NCBI GenBank assembly: GCA_963576735.1
Contig: OY755172.1
Location: forward strand, 4,092,001 to 4,156,000
Direction of reading: 5' to 3'
Origin: Bedellia somnulentella
Lineage: Eukaryota; Arthropoda; Insecta; Lepidoptera; Bedelliidae
DNA length: 64,000 nt
The notes under the pieces are model-generated. The model did no database searches. It was not told where the DNA came from and worked only from the letters and a program-made list of their open reading frames with translations. A program made the position numbers and the translations under genes. Below, in pieces: positions 37,897 to 48,770 of this stretch; position 1 is the first letter of the stretch; each line of letters starts with the position of its first letter.

Positions 37897-40800
37897 TTAG
37901 TTCCCATTGGGGTAGGCAGAGACTATTGATCGCCACTTCGCACGATCCTGACAAACCTCTCTAGCTTCGTTTACATCCATCAATCTTTTCATACATGCTC
38001 TTTTATTCTTCATACTTCGGACGCCAGCCTTTTTGAGCACACTCTCAATTTGGTCCAAGTGTGTTCTCCGTGGTCGTCCTCTACTAACATTACCATCCAC
38101 ACTAGCTCTATAGATCCCTTTTACCAATTTTCTATCATCCATCCTCTCTATGTGCCCAAACCATCTCAACATTCCTTTTTCTATCTTTCTTACAATATCA
38201 TCTTTCACACCACACTTTTCACGAATAACACTATTTCTCACTCGGTCACATAATCTAACATTACAAATTTTTCTGAGGGACCTCATCTCTACTGCATTCA
38301 CTCTGCTCTCATGCTTCTTCTGCCACACCCAACATTCGCTTCCATACATAAGCGTAGGAACAAGAACAGCATCATGCACAGCCATTCGGGCCTTTTCAGA
38401 CACCGATTGACAGGTAATTAGGCTATTCATTGCTCCATTTACCGCATTACCCTTTTTCACTCTTCTTTCAATATCTTCATCACATTTTCCATCCCTTGTA
38501 AACAAACTTCCCAGATATACAAACTCCTTCACCTGTTCCACATCCTTACCATCAATCGCAATCACGCATTTTGTCACATCTTCCTGTCTCTCAAAAACCA
38601 TCGTTTCGGTCTTATCCACATTCACCCTCATTCCCTTTCTTACAAAAGACTCACATGCAATATTCATCATCTCTTGCAACTCTTCTGCCGACGATGCAAG
38701 TAGCACTTGATCGTCAGCATACAAGAGGCATTTAATGATGAAACCACTCATTCTTAGTCCATAATCACTTACACGCAACTCTGTCAAACAGTCATCCATG
38801 AACAAATTGAAGAGCCACGGAGAAGCTACACATCCCTGTCGGACACCCCTAGAGATTCCGAACCAGTCAGTGTTTTCCCCGTTTACTCTTACACATGCAC
38901 TAGAATCCTCATAGAGTGATACTAATGCACGTATAAGTTGACTCCCCAAACCGAACTTGGATAACACCTCCCATAAACACTTTCTTACCACCCTATCATA
39001 CGCCTTCTCTAAATCAATGAAGGAGCAATACACCTTTTGGTTCTTAGCTAAGAACTTTTCGGTGATGCTCCTTAGAGAGAAGATTTGATCCATACATCCC
39101 ATTCCTTTCCTAAATCCCGCTTGCACATCCCATATTTTCTCATCAGTTTCATTCATCACTCTTTCAATCAGTACCTTAGCATACAATTTACCAACAATGC
39201 TGAGTAAGCTGATGCCGCGGTAGTTTTTAGCCTCTTGGTGTGACCCCTTTCCTTTATATAGAGGCACAATCACCGCCTTGCACCAGTCTCGTGGAACTTT
39301 GCCACTCGACCAGCATTTTTGGAAAAGGAAGTACAACCAAGAAGCCACCAACCCTTTACCAGCCCTCAGCATTTCGATAGTAATCCTATCATACCCTGCC
39401 GCCTTCCCTAATTTCATACTTTTCATTGCTTTCATTATTTCTTCCATACTAATCTCGCTGTCACTAAATTCACCCATCTCCCCGTTCCAATCAACATTAC
39501 TGTCGATCGGCGAAGAAATGGATGCATCCTCTTTCTCAAACAGTCCCTCAAAATAATTCTTCCATACCCGTTTCATGCTACTTTCATCCGTCGCCAATTC
39601 ACCCTGTTCATCTCTTATTACACTCACTCTCGTGTTTTGGGAAACTCCCTTTTCTTTCCGGATACACTTCCAGAATAACTTTTGGTTATTCCGGAAATTA
39701 TCAGAAAGTTTCCTCTCACACCACTCTTGCAAATCCCGCTTTTTCTTTTCTATTTTCTTCTTTACCTCATTCTTAACTCTCTTATATTCATCTTCACTTT
39801 TCTGCACTACATCGTCAGTTACACTCGCATCCATCCGTTTACTAGCTTTAATCGCTAGTAAATCTAACCACGCTTTCTTCTTATCTCCAACCGCCTCTTT
39901 CACAACTTTATCCCACCAACTTGTTGGTGGTCTATTTGACCTTTTACACACTCCACATACTTCCGTCGCACATTCAACCATCGTCGATTTGAGCACATCC
40001 CATACTTCTTCTATTTCCATTTCATCCTTCATCTCCACGCAACTTAGTCTATCATCCAATTTCCTCAAGTATTCATCTCTGATATTTTCATCTTCTTGCA
40101 GTTTTTCTACTTTTATTCTCGCAAAATCCGTTGTTGACACTTTAGGCCTGTGACGCCAACGCGTGCACAGACCCCTTAATCGTGATATAACGAGAAAGTG
40201 ATCTGTGCCAACGTTCGTGCCCCTATAGACCCTGGTGTCAACAACTTTTGCTCTCAGCCTTTCATCAACTATCACAAAATCAATCATACTTCTCTCGCTT
40301 CCCCTCTGTCTTGTATACATATGGATATCTTTGTGCTTAAACAACGTGTTTGTAACACAAAGATTCCTATCCAAACATACCTCAATCAATTTCTCACCAT
40401 TCTCATTTACCCTTTGATCACCAAACTTTCCTAAAACTCTTTCGCAACCGTTGCGTGACACACCAACCCAGCCATTAAAATCTCCTAACATTACAAGTCT
40501 CTCATTCTGATCACACCCATTCACAACATCGTCTAACAGATTCCAAAACTCCTCCCTCTCGGATAGGGATTTAGACATGTCCGGAGCGTATACGCAAATA
40601 ATGCGCATCCGGACTAGTCCCAATTTCACCTTAATCCACAGGAGCCTTGGACTCACACATTCGTAATCTTTCATACACTGAGCCATCCTTTCAGATATCA
40701 GAAGTCCCACTCCTTGGCTAGCTCGGTCACTGTCAGCGACTCCAGACCAGATTGCTGTAATGTTGCCAAGTTGTGAAACTTCCTTTCCCTTACGCTTCGT

Positions 40801-40998
40801 CTCATTTACACAAAGAAAATCCAGTTTTCTTTCATTCATAATCATACATACTTCATCTAATTTTTCAAACATTCCTCCACATACATTCATCGTACTGAAG
40901 CGGGTCTCTTTAGCCCACTTTTCGCCCCGTGAGCAACCATGGCGTGATGAGTGGCGAGCTACATCGCCGCCTCCGTGTTTACTAAAATTTGAACACAT
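37897..40998 (-). CDS. LINE polyprotein: AP-type endonuclease and reverse transcriptase
   Basis: 1033 residues from ATG at 40998, no frameshift or internal stop. Endonuclease (about 33-275) with Asn38, Glu66, GDFN (172-175), Asp240 in SMIDF and GTDH (264-267). Reverse transcriptase (about 515-800) with NYRGISLLS (592-600), QAGFRKGMGCMDQ, FIDLEKAYD (Asp662), RGVRQGCVASP and the catalytic YADD (760-763). The C-terminal region ends in GRPRR (974-978) and a basic Lys/Arg-rich tail. It nicks target DNA and copies its own RNA in cis, and probably the family A RNAs in trans (inference from shared ends). The frame runs to within ~10 bases of the tail. Could be active, since all key motifs are kept. 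Confidence 0.92.
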   Translation of the reverse strand: MCSNFSKHGGGDVARHSSRHGCSRGEKWAKETRFSTMNVCGGMFEKLDEVCMIMNERKLDFLCVNETKRKGKEVSQLGNITAIWSGVADSDRASQGVGLLISERMAQCMKDYECVSPRLLWIKVKLGLVRMRIICVYAPDMSKSLSEREEFWNLLDDVVNGCDQNERLVMLGDFNGWVGVSRNGCERVLGKFGDQRVNENGEKLIEVCLDRNLCVTNTLFKHKDIHMYTRQRGSERSMIDFVIVDERLRAKVVDTRVYRGTNVGTDHFLVISRLRGLCTRWRHRPKVSTTDFARIKVEKLQEDENIRDEYLRKLDDRLSCVEMKDEMEIEEVWDVLKSTMVECATEVCGVCKRSNRPPTSWWDKVVKEAVGDKKKAWLDLLAIKASKRMDASVTDDVVQKSEDEYKRVKNEVKKKIEKKKRDLQEWCERKLSDNFRNNQKLFWKCIRKEKGVSQNTRVSVIRDEQGELATDESSMKRVWKNYFEGLFEKEDASISSPIDSNVDWNGEMGEFSDSEISMEEIMKAMKSMKLGKAAGYDRITIEMLRAGKGLVASWLYFLFQKCWSSGKVPRDWCKAVIVPLYKGKGSHQEAKNYRGISLLSIVGKLYAKVLIERVMNETDEKIWDVQAGFRKGMGCMDQIFSLRSITEKFLAKNQKVYCSFIDLEKAYDRVVRKCLWEVLSKFGLGSQLIRALVSLYEDSSACVRVNGENTDWFGISRGVRQGCVASPWLFNLFMDDCLTELRVSDYGLRMSGFIIKCLLYADDQVLLASSAEELQEMMNIACESFVRKGMRVNVDKTETMVFERQEDVTKCVIAIDGKDVEQVKEFVYLGSLFTRDGKCDEDIERRVKKGNAVNGAMNSLITCQSVSEKARMAVHDAVLVPTLMYGSECWVWQKKHESRVNAVEMRSLRKICNVRLCDRVRNSVIREKCGVKDDIVRKIEKGMLRWFGHIERMDDRKLVKGIYRASVDGNVSRGRPRRTHLDQIESVLKKAGVRSMKNKRACMKRLMDVNEAREVCQDRAKWRSIVSAYPNGN

Positions 40999-41268
40999 AT
41001 TGGACCCACGAGAAGCAAGGGAAGTAAACTGTCCACCTAGCCAGAGCCCCGCTTGACTAGGTAAGGTTATTTAGTACCCGGAGTGCACCAAGCTCCGGGA
41101 CGGCGGCACGCTAGCGACCAGGCTCACCCCTGGCCATGCATCCCTCGGCGCGGCAGACCTTGGATTGGTGTAAGAGCGAAGATGGAAAAGCCCTAGTCCC
41201 TTAGTCGACTTCTACGACACCCACGGGAAGAGATGGGGTAGTGCTATTCTAAGCCGGCACTACACAGC
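40999..41268 (-). promoter_or_regulatory. 5' region of the LINE, shared with family A head
   Basis: The outer ~85 bases (GCTGTGTAGTGCCGGCTTAG, then CCCGTGGGTGTCG and GACTAAGGGACTAGGGC) match the head of every family A copy. The inner part is GC-rich and unique to the LINE. It probably contains the internal promoter, as expected for an element that must carry it along. Confidence 0.65.
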
Positions 41269-41814
41269 GGAATTGAATTTAACATTTTATTTTGAAAAGG
41301 AGAAATATAAATTAAACCCATAAATTAAATATGATAAATAGATTTTGTGCCATCATATCATTTATAATATATACACTAATATTTTTATACACCATTTATT
41401 ATATATAAAATAAATAAATGGTGTATTTAATTTGGTTTAGGTATAAACTAGACATGATAGTTTTTTGTACAAATGTTTGTGTATTTTTATAAACATTTTT
41501 TTTTTAAATTCATTGACTACTACAAAAATAGATGTCCAACAGCAATAAGTTAAGACTGACACAGATCGGTACGAATACAATAACATTTCAAAAAGTTAAC
41601 TATAGACTCGTAATGTCAATTACATAAAATAGTGTATTTCTCTAATGGAGATTGGTGCAAGAGCAAACCGGATCTAGATTGAAACATTTATTAAATACTA
41701 GCTTTTTGCCCCGCGACTTCGTCCGCGTGGACTTCATTTTTTGCATCCAGTTTACATAATACCAAAATACCGAAACACTATCTAAACTTCTGTTTTTTAT
41801 GTTTATAATCCCGC

Positions 41815-42010
41815 GGGCGTTGGTAATGACATAAAGGACATTGAGGCTTTTTAAGTGATTGTTGGGCGATGCAGTTTGTGACCCATCACTAACAACCTTT
41901 ATTAACCTATCTTTTATCAATATATTTCCAAAATTGGATGAAGAATTAGTATCTCCGAAGCTATGGCTACCCTTTTATGGAATTTATGGTTGTTAGCATA
42001 TATTCATGAA
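41815..42010 (+). mobile_element. Family A element nested in the Helitron
   Basis: GACATTGAGGCTTTTTAAGT to GGAATTTATGGTTGTTAGCA; old and eroded at both ends. Confidence 0.7.
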
Positions 42011-42389
42011 TGATTGATAGATGGATTTCATAAATTCAATCGCACCAAGTTTTATTATAAAATGTAAAAAAACTCTATATTAACTTTCATTTACTATATC
42101 AACCCGTTAGGGGTTGAGTTCCAAAAAATCCTTTTTAATTGTTCATAAGAATCATGAAACAAATATACCAAGTTTTTATGTTCAGAAATGAGAATATCTT
42201 TAGTAAGTACAGATACGGATAGTAGTTTGGCGCTGCGGCGACGGCCCGGTGCTGCCCCCTACACTGACCGTTGGTGATAGTGGGAGAGCTTGCAGCGATT
42301 GCTCGGCGATATAGGGATGATTAGTGTTGGATCTCCTTCCAAAATAATCGCTAAATTGAAGTGATAGTGCTTGTTATTATTATATATAG

Positions 42390-42540
42390 TGTATTATATA
42401 TTTTAAGCTAACAAAACATTTTTTTACAAAAAGCTTGAATTACCTGAGATACGAACCCGGGACGATTGATTCATAAATAGTTCTAATTAAATATTCATAG
42501 TAGTTAGTTATACCGCTACGCCACGGAGACGTTACCGGGG
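42390..42540 (-). mobile_element. tRNA-headed SINE-like element (family C) nested in the Helitron
   Basis: Minus-strand A box region CTCCGTGGCGTAGCGGTATA and B box CCCGGGTTCGTATCTC, followed by an AT-rich body. Split or extended by ~35 extra bases between boxes, unlike a functional tRNA gene. Confidence 0.55.
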
Positions 42541-43537
42541 CGGTGTCAAATTTTTATTACGCTTTATTTCATATTAGTCTTACTATTGATAAACAAATTT
42601 GTCATTTAAATTGATGAAACCCCTTCATCTTTCCAAAATGAACATCAACAAAGTGTCTGATGTGAATTCCATCGATGATAAAAATAATCGCTGCAATATT
42701 TTGAGCCATATATGAGTTCAGGTTTTTTGATGTTCCTATGAGAACTCTTGCGGATTCCTTAGTTTCAAGGAATCGTCGTCTTTTCATTTAGCTTCTAAAT
42801 TTACATGTTAATATTCGTTTGCAATATAAATAGATGTAAAAAAAATGTATACGATTAAAAAATAGTACATCATCCCTCGGGAGTTCCTTATTTTTGGGGA
42901 TCCATTACCGTACCATTAAGCTTCTAAATTTAGATTTTTATATTAGTTTACGATATTTTACGTTGTTTTAAACGATACACAGCGCCATCTCCAATGCATC
43001 CAGCAAGCAAACAATATTTTTGATTTCCCGTGGGAACATATTTTTTCCGGGATAAAAAGTACCCTATTATTTAATTTAGACTTCTAACTACACGTCTGAA
43101 AAATTTCAAAGCAATCGGTTCAGTATTTACGGCGTGAAAGCGGAACAAACAAACAAACAAACTCACTTTCCCATTTATAATATTAGTATGGATTCAACAA
43201 TATTTATGTATATTTACACAAATAATTGATAATATTTTTTTAAAATATTAGACTACAAAACATTGATGAATATTATAATTATTCATTGAAATGATTATAT
43301 TGTCGGTCATTAATATAAACAAATATATTAAAACAAATATTACTAAATACAAATCGTATAATTACTGATATTATGAATTTCGATGATTACATTTTTAAAT
43401 ATTTATGACTTGATTTTTTTATGAAGACTGATCATTATGATTATAAATGGTATGTGAAACATTTTCGGATCTCCGATGATAGGAGTTAAAAAGTTATGTA
43501 AGAAAAAGCGCACCCATATAAATATATATATTACAAT

Positions 43538-43769
43538 TGCTGTGTAGTGTCGCTCAGGATAGCACTACTTCATTTCTTCGCGTGGGTGTACGTAAAAGGC
43601 CACTAGAGATATTGGGGCTTTTTATGTCATTTTTGGGCGATGCGGTTGGAGACCCATCATCAACAACCTTTATTTAACTATTTATCCCCACTCAACTTCC
43701 AAAAGTGTCTGTATCTGGCTACCCCTTAATGGGATTTAGAGCCGTAATTATATGTGTGTATGTTTGTAT
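43538..43769 (+). mobile_element. Family A element
   Basis: GCTGTGTAGTGTCGCTCAGG to GCCGTAATTATATGTGTG; lacks ~30 bases before CTGGCTACCCC. Confidence 0.8.
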
Positions 43770-44036
43770 ATTGTTTGTACAATCTTTTATTACATGCCCT
43801 TTCGTTTTCCTTCGTCACTTACTAGTTGTTTAATCGTAAGTCGAATTAAATGTATTATCCGATGGGCAAAAACTTCTACAAAACTACATTCAAACGTCTC
43901 TTCGTGATTAACTGCATAGTATGTCTGAAGAAAAACCGCATTTTAAGCGGAAGCAATAAAATTAAAAAGAAATTAAATTTAAAATATTGATAATGAACTT
44001 TTCTGAACTCAGTGATATCGTATTGTTTTTGGATCC

Positions 44037-44080
44037 GAAAGAAAAAAATGGGTTAGTGCTATTTAAAGCTAACATTGCGA
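44037..44080 (-). mobile_element. Family A head fragment
   Basis: AAAAATGGGTTAGTGCTATT on the minus strand, head only. Confidence 0.4.
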
Positions 44081-44309
44081 ACTTCTTCTCGATCTTATCG
44101 ATAAATACATATTCATTTGTAATATTATAGTTGGCCTTAGAGTACTAACATCAAGTTTGACTGATCCGAACGTTGGGTAGAGCCTCAAGTTCTATTTCTA
44201 CAGTGTGTGATTTGCTGTAGCTCGGGGGTTATGATGTAACGTATTTTGTAATCAACAACCTTCCTACACACGACTATAAATCCAAAATAGTAGATAAACA
44301 TTCTTCAGA

Positions 44310-44560
44310 TGCTGTGTAGTGTCGGCTTAGAATAGCACTACCCCATTTCTTCCGGTGGGTGTACGTAAGAGGCGACCAACGGTATTGAGGCTTTTAAGGG
44401 ATTTTAGGGCGATGCGGTTGGAGACCCATCACCAACAACCTTTATATTACCATCTTTTCCCCGCTCAACTTTCCAAAAGTGGCTAAGGAATTTCTAATTC
44501 CTTAGCTCTGTCTACCCCTTCTAGGGATTCATAGCCGTGAGTATATGTATGTATGTATGT
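44310..44560 (+). mobile_element. Family A element with target-site duplication
   Basis: Complete copy from TGCTGTGTAGTGTCGG to (GTAT)n, flanked by ACATTCTTCAGA at 44298-44309 and 44561-44572. It defines the family's exact 5' end. Confidence 0.94.
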
Positions 44561-44572
44561 ACATTCTTCAGA

Positions 44573-45384
44573 ATAAGAAATTCCTTACAAATTATTGAAA
44601 AAATATATTATTGTGTATTGTGGCTCATTAGTTTAAATAGTAAATTTAGTCATGGTGATGTGCTGTCGGAACATTTGATAGAGAACCTGTGACCAAATAT
44701 CGTAACCCCTTATTGAGGTTAAAACAGTAAGTTACTGTATCTTTTGCCCTACTTGAGGTCAAAGCAATGACTAACTACTACCTAAAACAAGTAAGAGTAA
44801 ATAAATATACGTAATTAGAGACATTTTAAGTCATCAGAAAAGTAAACGTTCATGATCGAAAGAATTACGAAAAAGTTATATTGCATGCGTGTGAGCGGAG
44901 CAAAAACGTCTATTATCATACCAAACACACAGCTCGCAGAAAATATACTAATTACTCTTTTTTCTTATATCAAATGTTCTACTTTTAGTTTCTTTAGTAT
45001 GTGCTGATGAAACTTGTAGCTTTGTTTGTTTTTCTCTTGATTACAAATATATATAATTTTAATGAAAAAGGAACTGTTAAGGTGCTTATAACACATGCAT
45101 TGAATTGGTGATTGTGAAGTGGTGAGAAAGAGGGCAGTAAAGTATGACAAAGGAGACATTATTAAAACCATATAGAGAAAGTGGTAGAAGAAGGATACGG
45201 AGGCTAAAAAAACTTGTGAAATATGAAATGATACATTGAATTTATGAAGCCCTATACTTTACTAAGGATCGTGCAAAGTTTGTTGTTGTGTGTGTGTCTG
45301 CCTTTTCTTGCCCTAGGAAATCTTTATGTATCTAACATCACCCGGCGAACTGACAAAGGTTGGAGTCACGCACCCATACATTGA
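44573..45384. other. Unassigned AT-rich stretch
   Basis: No recognised element or gene. Confidence 0.45.
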
Positions 45385-45690
45385 CACACTCTATTAGTTT
45401 CTATTGGGGTAGGCAGAGACTACCGATGGCCACTTTGTAAGGTCGTGGAAAACCTCTTGACTTTTATTTACATTCATATATTTTTTCATACATGTCCTTT
45501 TATTCTCCAAACTTGGGACACTGCCTTTTGAAGCACATTATTCTCTACATTAGCTCTATGTATATTCTTCAACAATTTTCATCCCTTCCTCTCTATGTAC
45601 CAAAACTATCCTAACGTTCGTGTTCCTTACTGCACCTTTCACGATTTATTATACTCTCACGCTTTTTCTGCCACACCAAATATTTTAGAT
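45385..45690 (-). mobile_element. LINE 3' end copy, diverged
   Basis: GGGGTAGGCAGAGACTACCG, then CATACATGTCCTTTTATTCT and CTTTTTCTGCCACACC, about the last 150 codons with deletions, minus strand. Confidence 0.75.
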
Positions 45691-46110
45691 CCTTGACGAC
45701 TAAAACCCCATGGTGGTATTTATTGATGCGCAAGTGCAGAGTCTTCAGCGTCTTCTACCAAAGGGAATTTATCACAGACCTCACGTACTTACCGTCACAA
45801 GCAGACCCTGAAAAAAGTCTTGAGGGTTTTCAAGTCGCCCGCTCCCTCTTATGTGTCCATAGCACCAGAGGCCCCTTCAAAGCTTTTTCTTGGGGAGCGG
45901 TAGACTGCAATCTGCCGGTGACAGCCCATCGCCTAATGGATTTTTTTTTAGTTTTAAGGTTATATTGTTTTTGAATTTTTTGGAAAGATGCCCCTCATCA
46001 CAAACGAACATGGAGAGTGAAAAACTGCTCGTAGAGTCACGTAGACGGTTCACGAAAACTCCTGTTTACAGACGAATAAAACAAAGTAATAGTTTAAATT
46101 ATAATTTTTA
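45691..46110. other. Unrecognised segment with moderate GC and open frames
   Basis: Two overlapping open frames (plus 45693-45974, 45890-46111) show no motif I can name, no promoter and no clear splice sites. Possibly a repeat fragment attached to the LINE end. Confidence 0.3.
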
Positions 46111-46289
46111 GAAAGCTGCTGCAATAACTTTGAATGGCACATAAGATTATAAGAATACCCATTGGTTATGTTATAATGGTTTGGAGGGATGTGCCCTATA
46201 CGGGCGTGCCAAAACTCATTATTTCGATCAAGGATTAGAAACGCCGGCTTTTGTGTGAATAATATGAAAACTAACTTATATGAATATGA

Positions 46290-46511
46290 GCTGTGTAGTG
46301 TCGGCTTAGAATAGCACTACCCATAAGAGACAAATAACGGTATTGGGGATTTTCAGGGATTTTTGGGCGAAACGGTTGGGACTCATCACCAACAATCTTT
46401 ATTTCACCATCTCTTCCCCACGCAACTTCCAAAAACATCTGAGGGATTTCGAATTCGCTAGCTCTGGCTACCTCTTCAAGGGATTTATAGCCGTGAGAAT
46501 ATGTATGTATG
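46290..46511 (+). mobile_element. Family A element
   Basis: GCTGTGTAGTGTCGGCTTAG to GTGAGAATATGTATGTATG, missing ~22 bases after CACTACCC. TAATATGAAAAC occurs ~20 bases before the head and right after the tail, a possible duplication with extra 5' bases. Confidence 0.82.
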
Positions 46512-46597
46512 TAATATGAAAACGTTAATGAAACTAAGCAAAGCGAGATCAGCGAAACAATTGCTCAAGGTCCGTCACAGGGTGGTTTGCCATGATG

Positions 46598-46685
46598 ACA
46601 CATCGTTCAGAATTACAATTATTTAGCCACCTATGAAAGTTGAGTGGGGAAAAGATTGTATAGTAAATATTTTTGGTGATGAGCA
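46598..46685 (-). mobile_element. Family A internal fragment
   Basis: AAAGTTGAGTGGGGAAAAGA with its flanks, minus strand. Confidence 0.6.
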
Positions 46686-46699
46686 TGATCACACCATCA

Positions 46700-46845
46700 T
46701 GACCACCATTGTGGTAGTCAATTCTGTACATGAAAAGGGCATGTATGAAAAGACTGTTTAATTTAAATGAACCTCGAAAGGTATGCCAGGATTGTCTCTG
46801 CGTATCTAAATGGAAACTAATATTGTGAGTATATGTATGCTGTTA
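46700..46845 (+). mobile_element. LINE 3' end fragment with internal deletion
   Basis: AAAAGGGCATGTATGAAAAG, GAACCTCGAAAGGTATGCCA and GTGAGTATATGTATGC; the GATCGTACAAAGTGG part is deleted. Confidence 0.65.
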
Positions 46846-46912
46846 TTTATTTGTTCAGGTACTACCGATGCTAATGCCGAGAGATTTGAATAGCGTATAT
46901 TTGAGCTTTTTT

Positions 46913-47390
46913 CATATATACATACATATACTCACGGCTATAAATCCCATATATCGACATGATAGTCCAGTGGGTAGAACACCCGCCCGAAAACAGAAGG
47001 GCGTGAGTTGCAATCCTGGGCCGGGCCTACACCAATTTTTCTTTTCTTTTTAAGTCATATGTGTGGTTAATTTATCATGGTTGTTAACGGTGAGGGAAAA
47101 CATTGTGAGGAAACCCACATGGCTGAGTTGTACTTAGTCATGTGACAGTGTATTCGTACAAAACGGCGATAGGCCTGCCCCCTATCACGTGAGTACACTG
47201 TCTAAGCAAAACGTGGGTACCTTCTCTGGACACTAGATGGCGCTGCCATGTGAGTTCAGAAGTATTGGTACCTCTGCCAACTCCTCCGGGGATAAACGGC
47301 GTGAACGTTTATGTTATGTTTTATGTAAATCCCAAATAGGGGTAGCCAGATCTTTAGTGCTAGAAACTCCTCAGCTACATGGATCAAATG
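46913..47390 (-). mobile_element. Family A element split by a family B insertion
   Basis: The tail part (46913-46949, ATATACTCACGGCTATAAAT) and the continuation (47336-47390, AGGGGTAGCCAGATC) are one minus-strand element interrupted by the family B SINE at 46950-47335. Confidence 0.85.
46950..47335 (+). mobile_element. Family B SINE, full length, nested, with target-site duplication
   Basis: From the tRNA-like head (ACATGATAGTCCAGTGGG; B-box side GTTGCAATCCTGGG) to CGGCGTGAACGTTTATG and an ATGTT tail. TAAATCCCA at 46941-46949 is repeated at 47336-47344. Confidence 0.92.
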
Positions 47391-47481
47391 CCATGAGTAC
47401 TTCTAGTCTATGAATAAATTTACAAATTGAACCATCCTGCTAATTAAAATTGGCGCGGTCAAACATCGTGTTATTCAATGT

Positions 47482-47737
47482 ACATACATACATTCATATA
47501 CTCACGGCTATAAATCCCTAGAAGGGGTAGCCAGAGCTAACGAATTAGAAAATCTTCAGCCACTTTTGGAAGTTGCGTGGGGAAAATATGCTAAAATAAA
47601 GGTTGTTGGTGATGGGTCTCCAACCGCAACGCCCAAAAATCCCTTAGAAGCCCCAATACCGTTAGTCGCCTCTTACGAACACCCACCCGAAGAAATGGGA
47701 TAGTGCTATTCTAAGCCGACACTACACAGCAAATATA
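47482..47737 (-). mobile_element. Family A element with target-site duplication
   Basis: Full copy on the minus strand, flanked by GTTATTCAATGT at 47470-47481 and 47738-47749. Confidence 0.94.
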
Positions 47738-47749
47738 GTTATTCAATGT

Positions 47750-48373
47750 GTGTATTGTAAAGTTAGTACGCATACTTTTCATCGCTCACTAAATACAAAT
47801 GTTAACATTACAGTTAAGGTACTGTTATTTTAAGCCTACTTTTAGTTTTGGCATAATACAGTAACAAGTTTTCAATAGTAATAACGTCCAACGCCTACGA
47901 GATTGACGAGGCAGCGGAAGAAAAACTCATCGAGATAAAGATGCCTAAAATTATTCAAAAGATGTTTAGATATAACACGCCTTGAGATTTTAAACTTGCA
48001 AAGATGATTTAAATAATATTGATGATGTTGAAATCTTTATATCCTTATGCAAAAATTTGCAGAAGGATCCCAATGTTATAGTTAAATCAGTGATGATAAG
48101 TTTACATATAAAGTGCTTTATGGATGCTACTATTCCACCATGTATGTTCGGTTGTATGAACGGTTATAGTGCTGAGACAAGTACAGTAAAAAGGTTTTGT
48201 ACTTACTCCAAGTTGAATTGACAGAAAGGGATCGCCGAATAATCACTAAAAAAACCCCAATCTTTAGTCGCCTTTTACGACAACTGCGTTAAAAAATGGG
48301 TTAGTGCTCACAGCCTGAACTAAAATGCAAAACATTGGCACTCTAACATACCTCTTTTACCAATTTTATACCA
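47750..48373. other. Mostly unassigned stretch
   Basis: Contains a weak family A head trace near 48230-48310 (GATCGCCGAATAATCAC, CTTTAGTCGCCTTTTACGAC) on the minus strand; otherwise nothing recognised. Confidence 0.45.
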
Positions 48374-48745
48374 ATAACATAACATAACATAAAATAAACG
48401 TTCACGCCGAATATCCCCAAAGGGGTTGCAGAGGTACTAATACTTCTGAACATCACGTGACTTTGTCACCTGGTGTTCAGAGTAGCCACGTTTTGCATGG
48501 ACAGTGTACTCACGTGATAGGGTTTAGGCCTTTCGCCGTTTTGTACGAATACACTGTCACATGACTAAGTACAACTCAGCCATGTGGGTTTCCTCACAAT
48601 GTTTTCCCTCACCGTTAACAACCATGATAAATCAACCACACATATGTCTTTAGAAAAGACAAATTGGTGTAGGCCCGACTCAGGATTTGAACACTAGTCG
48701 TTTGCACGATAATCGAGTGTTCTATCCACTGGGCTATCACGGTTG
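48374..48745 (-). mobile_element. Family B SINE, full length
   Basis: Minus strand from the tRNA-like head (CCGTGATAGCCCAGTGG side at 48745) to the ATAAC-repeat tail at 48374. A box and B box are both recognisable. Confidence 0.92.
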
Positions 48746-48770
48746 TTTACCAAGAAATTCATCTATAATG

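Larger units (their letters stand above)
37871..41268 (-). mobile_element. Full-length RTE-like LINE (non-LTR retrotransposon), apparently intact
   Basis: On the minus strand: a ~270 bp GC-rich 5' region beginning GCTGTGTAGTGCCGGCTTAG, one long ORF (40998-37897), almost no 3' UTR, and a (TATG)n tail. Single ORF, endonuclease + RT, and a microsatellite tail fit the RTE clade as I know it. No clear target-site duplication was found. Many 5'-truncated copies in the window share its 3' end. Confidence 0.85.
41698..43192 (-). mobile_element. Helitron, 1.5 kb, non-autonomous, with nested insertions
   Basis: On the minus strand it starts TCCATACTAATATTATAAAT after an A (43192) and ends CGGACGAAGTCGCGGGG...AGCTAG before a T (41698). 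This is the well-known lepidopteran Helitron layout, with a GTTT run after the start and 'TATCCCGGAAAAAATATG' in the body. A family A copy (41815-42010) and a tRNA-headed SINE (42390-42540) have inserted into it. No helicase coding sequence. Confidence 0.82.

Noticed and set aside
39575..40153. 192-residue plus-strand ORF
   Set aside because: Antisense shadow of the LINE ORF, serine/leucine-rich as expected of an antisense frame.
37897..41268. Endogenous retrovirus or LTR element
   Set aside because: No LTRs, protease or envelope; domain order endonuclease-RT with a microsatellite tail is that of a non-LTR element.
45693..46111. Possible gene with two overlapping frames
   Set aside because: No recognised domain, promoter or splice structure; left as an unassigned segment.
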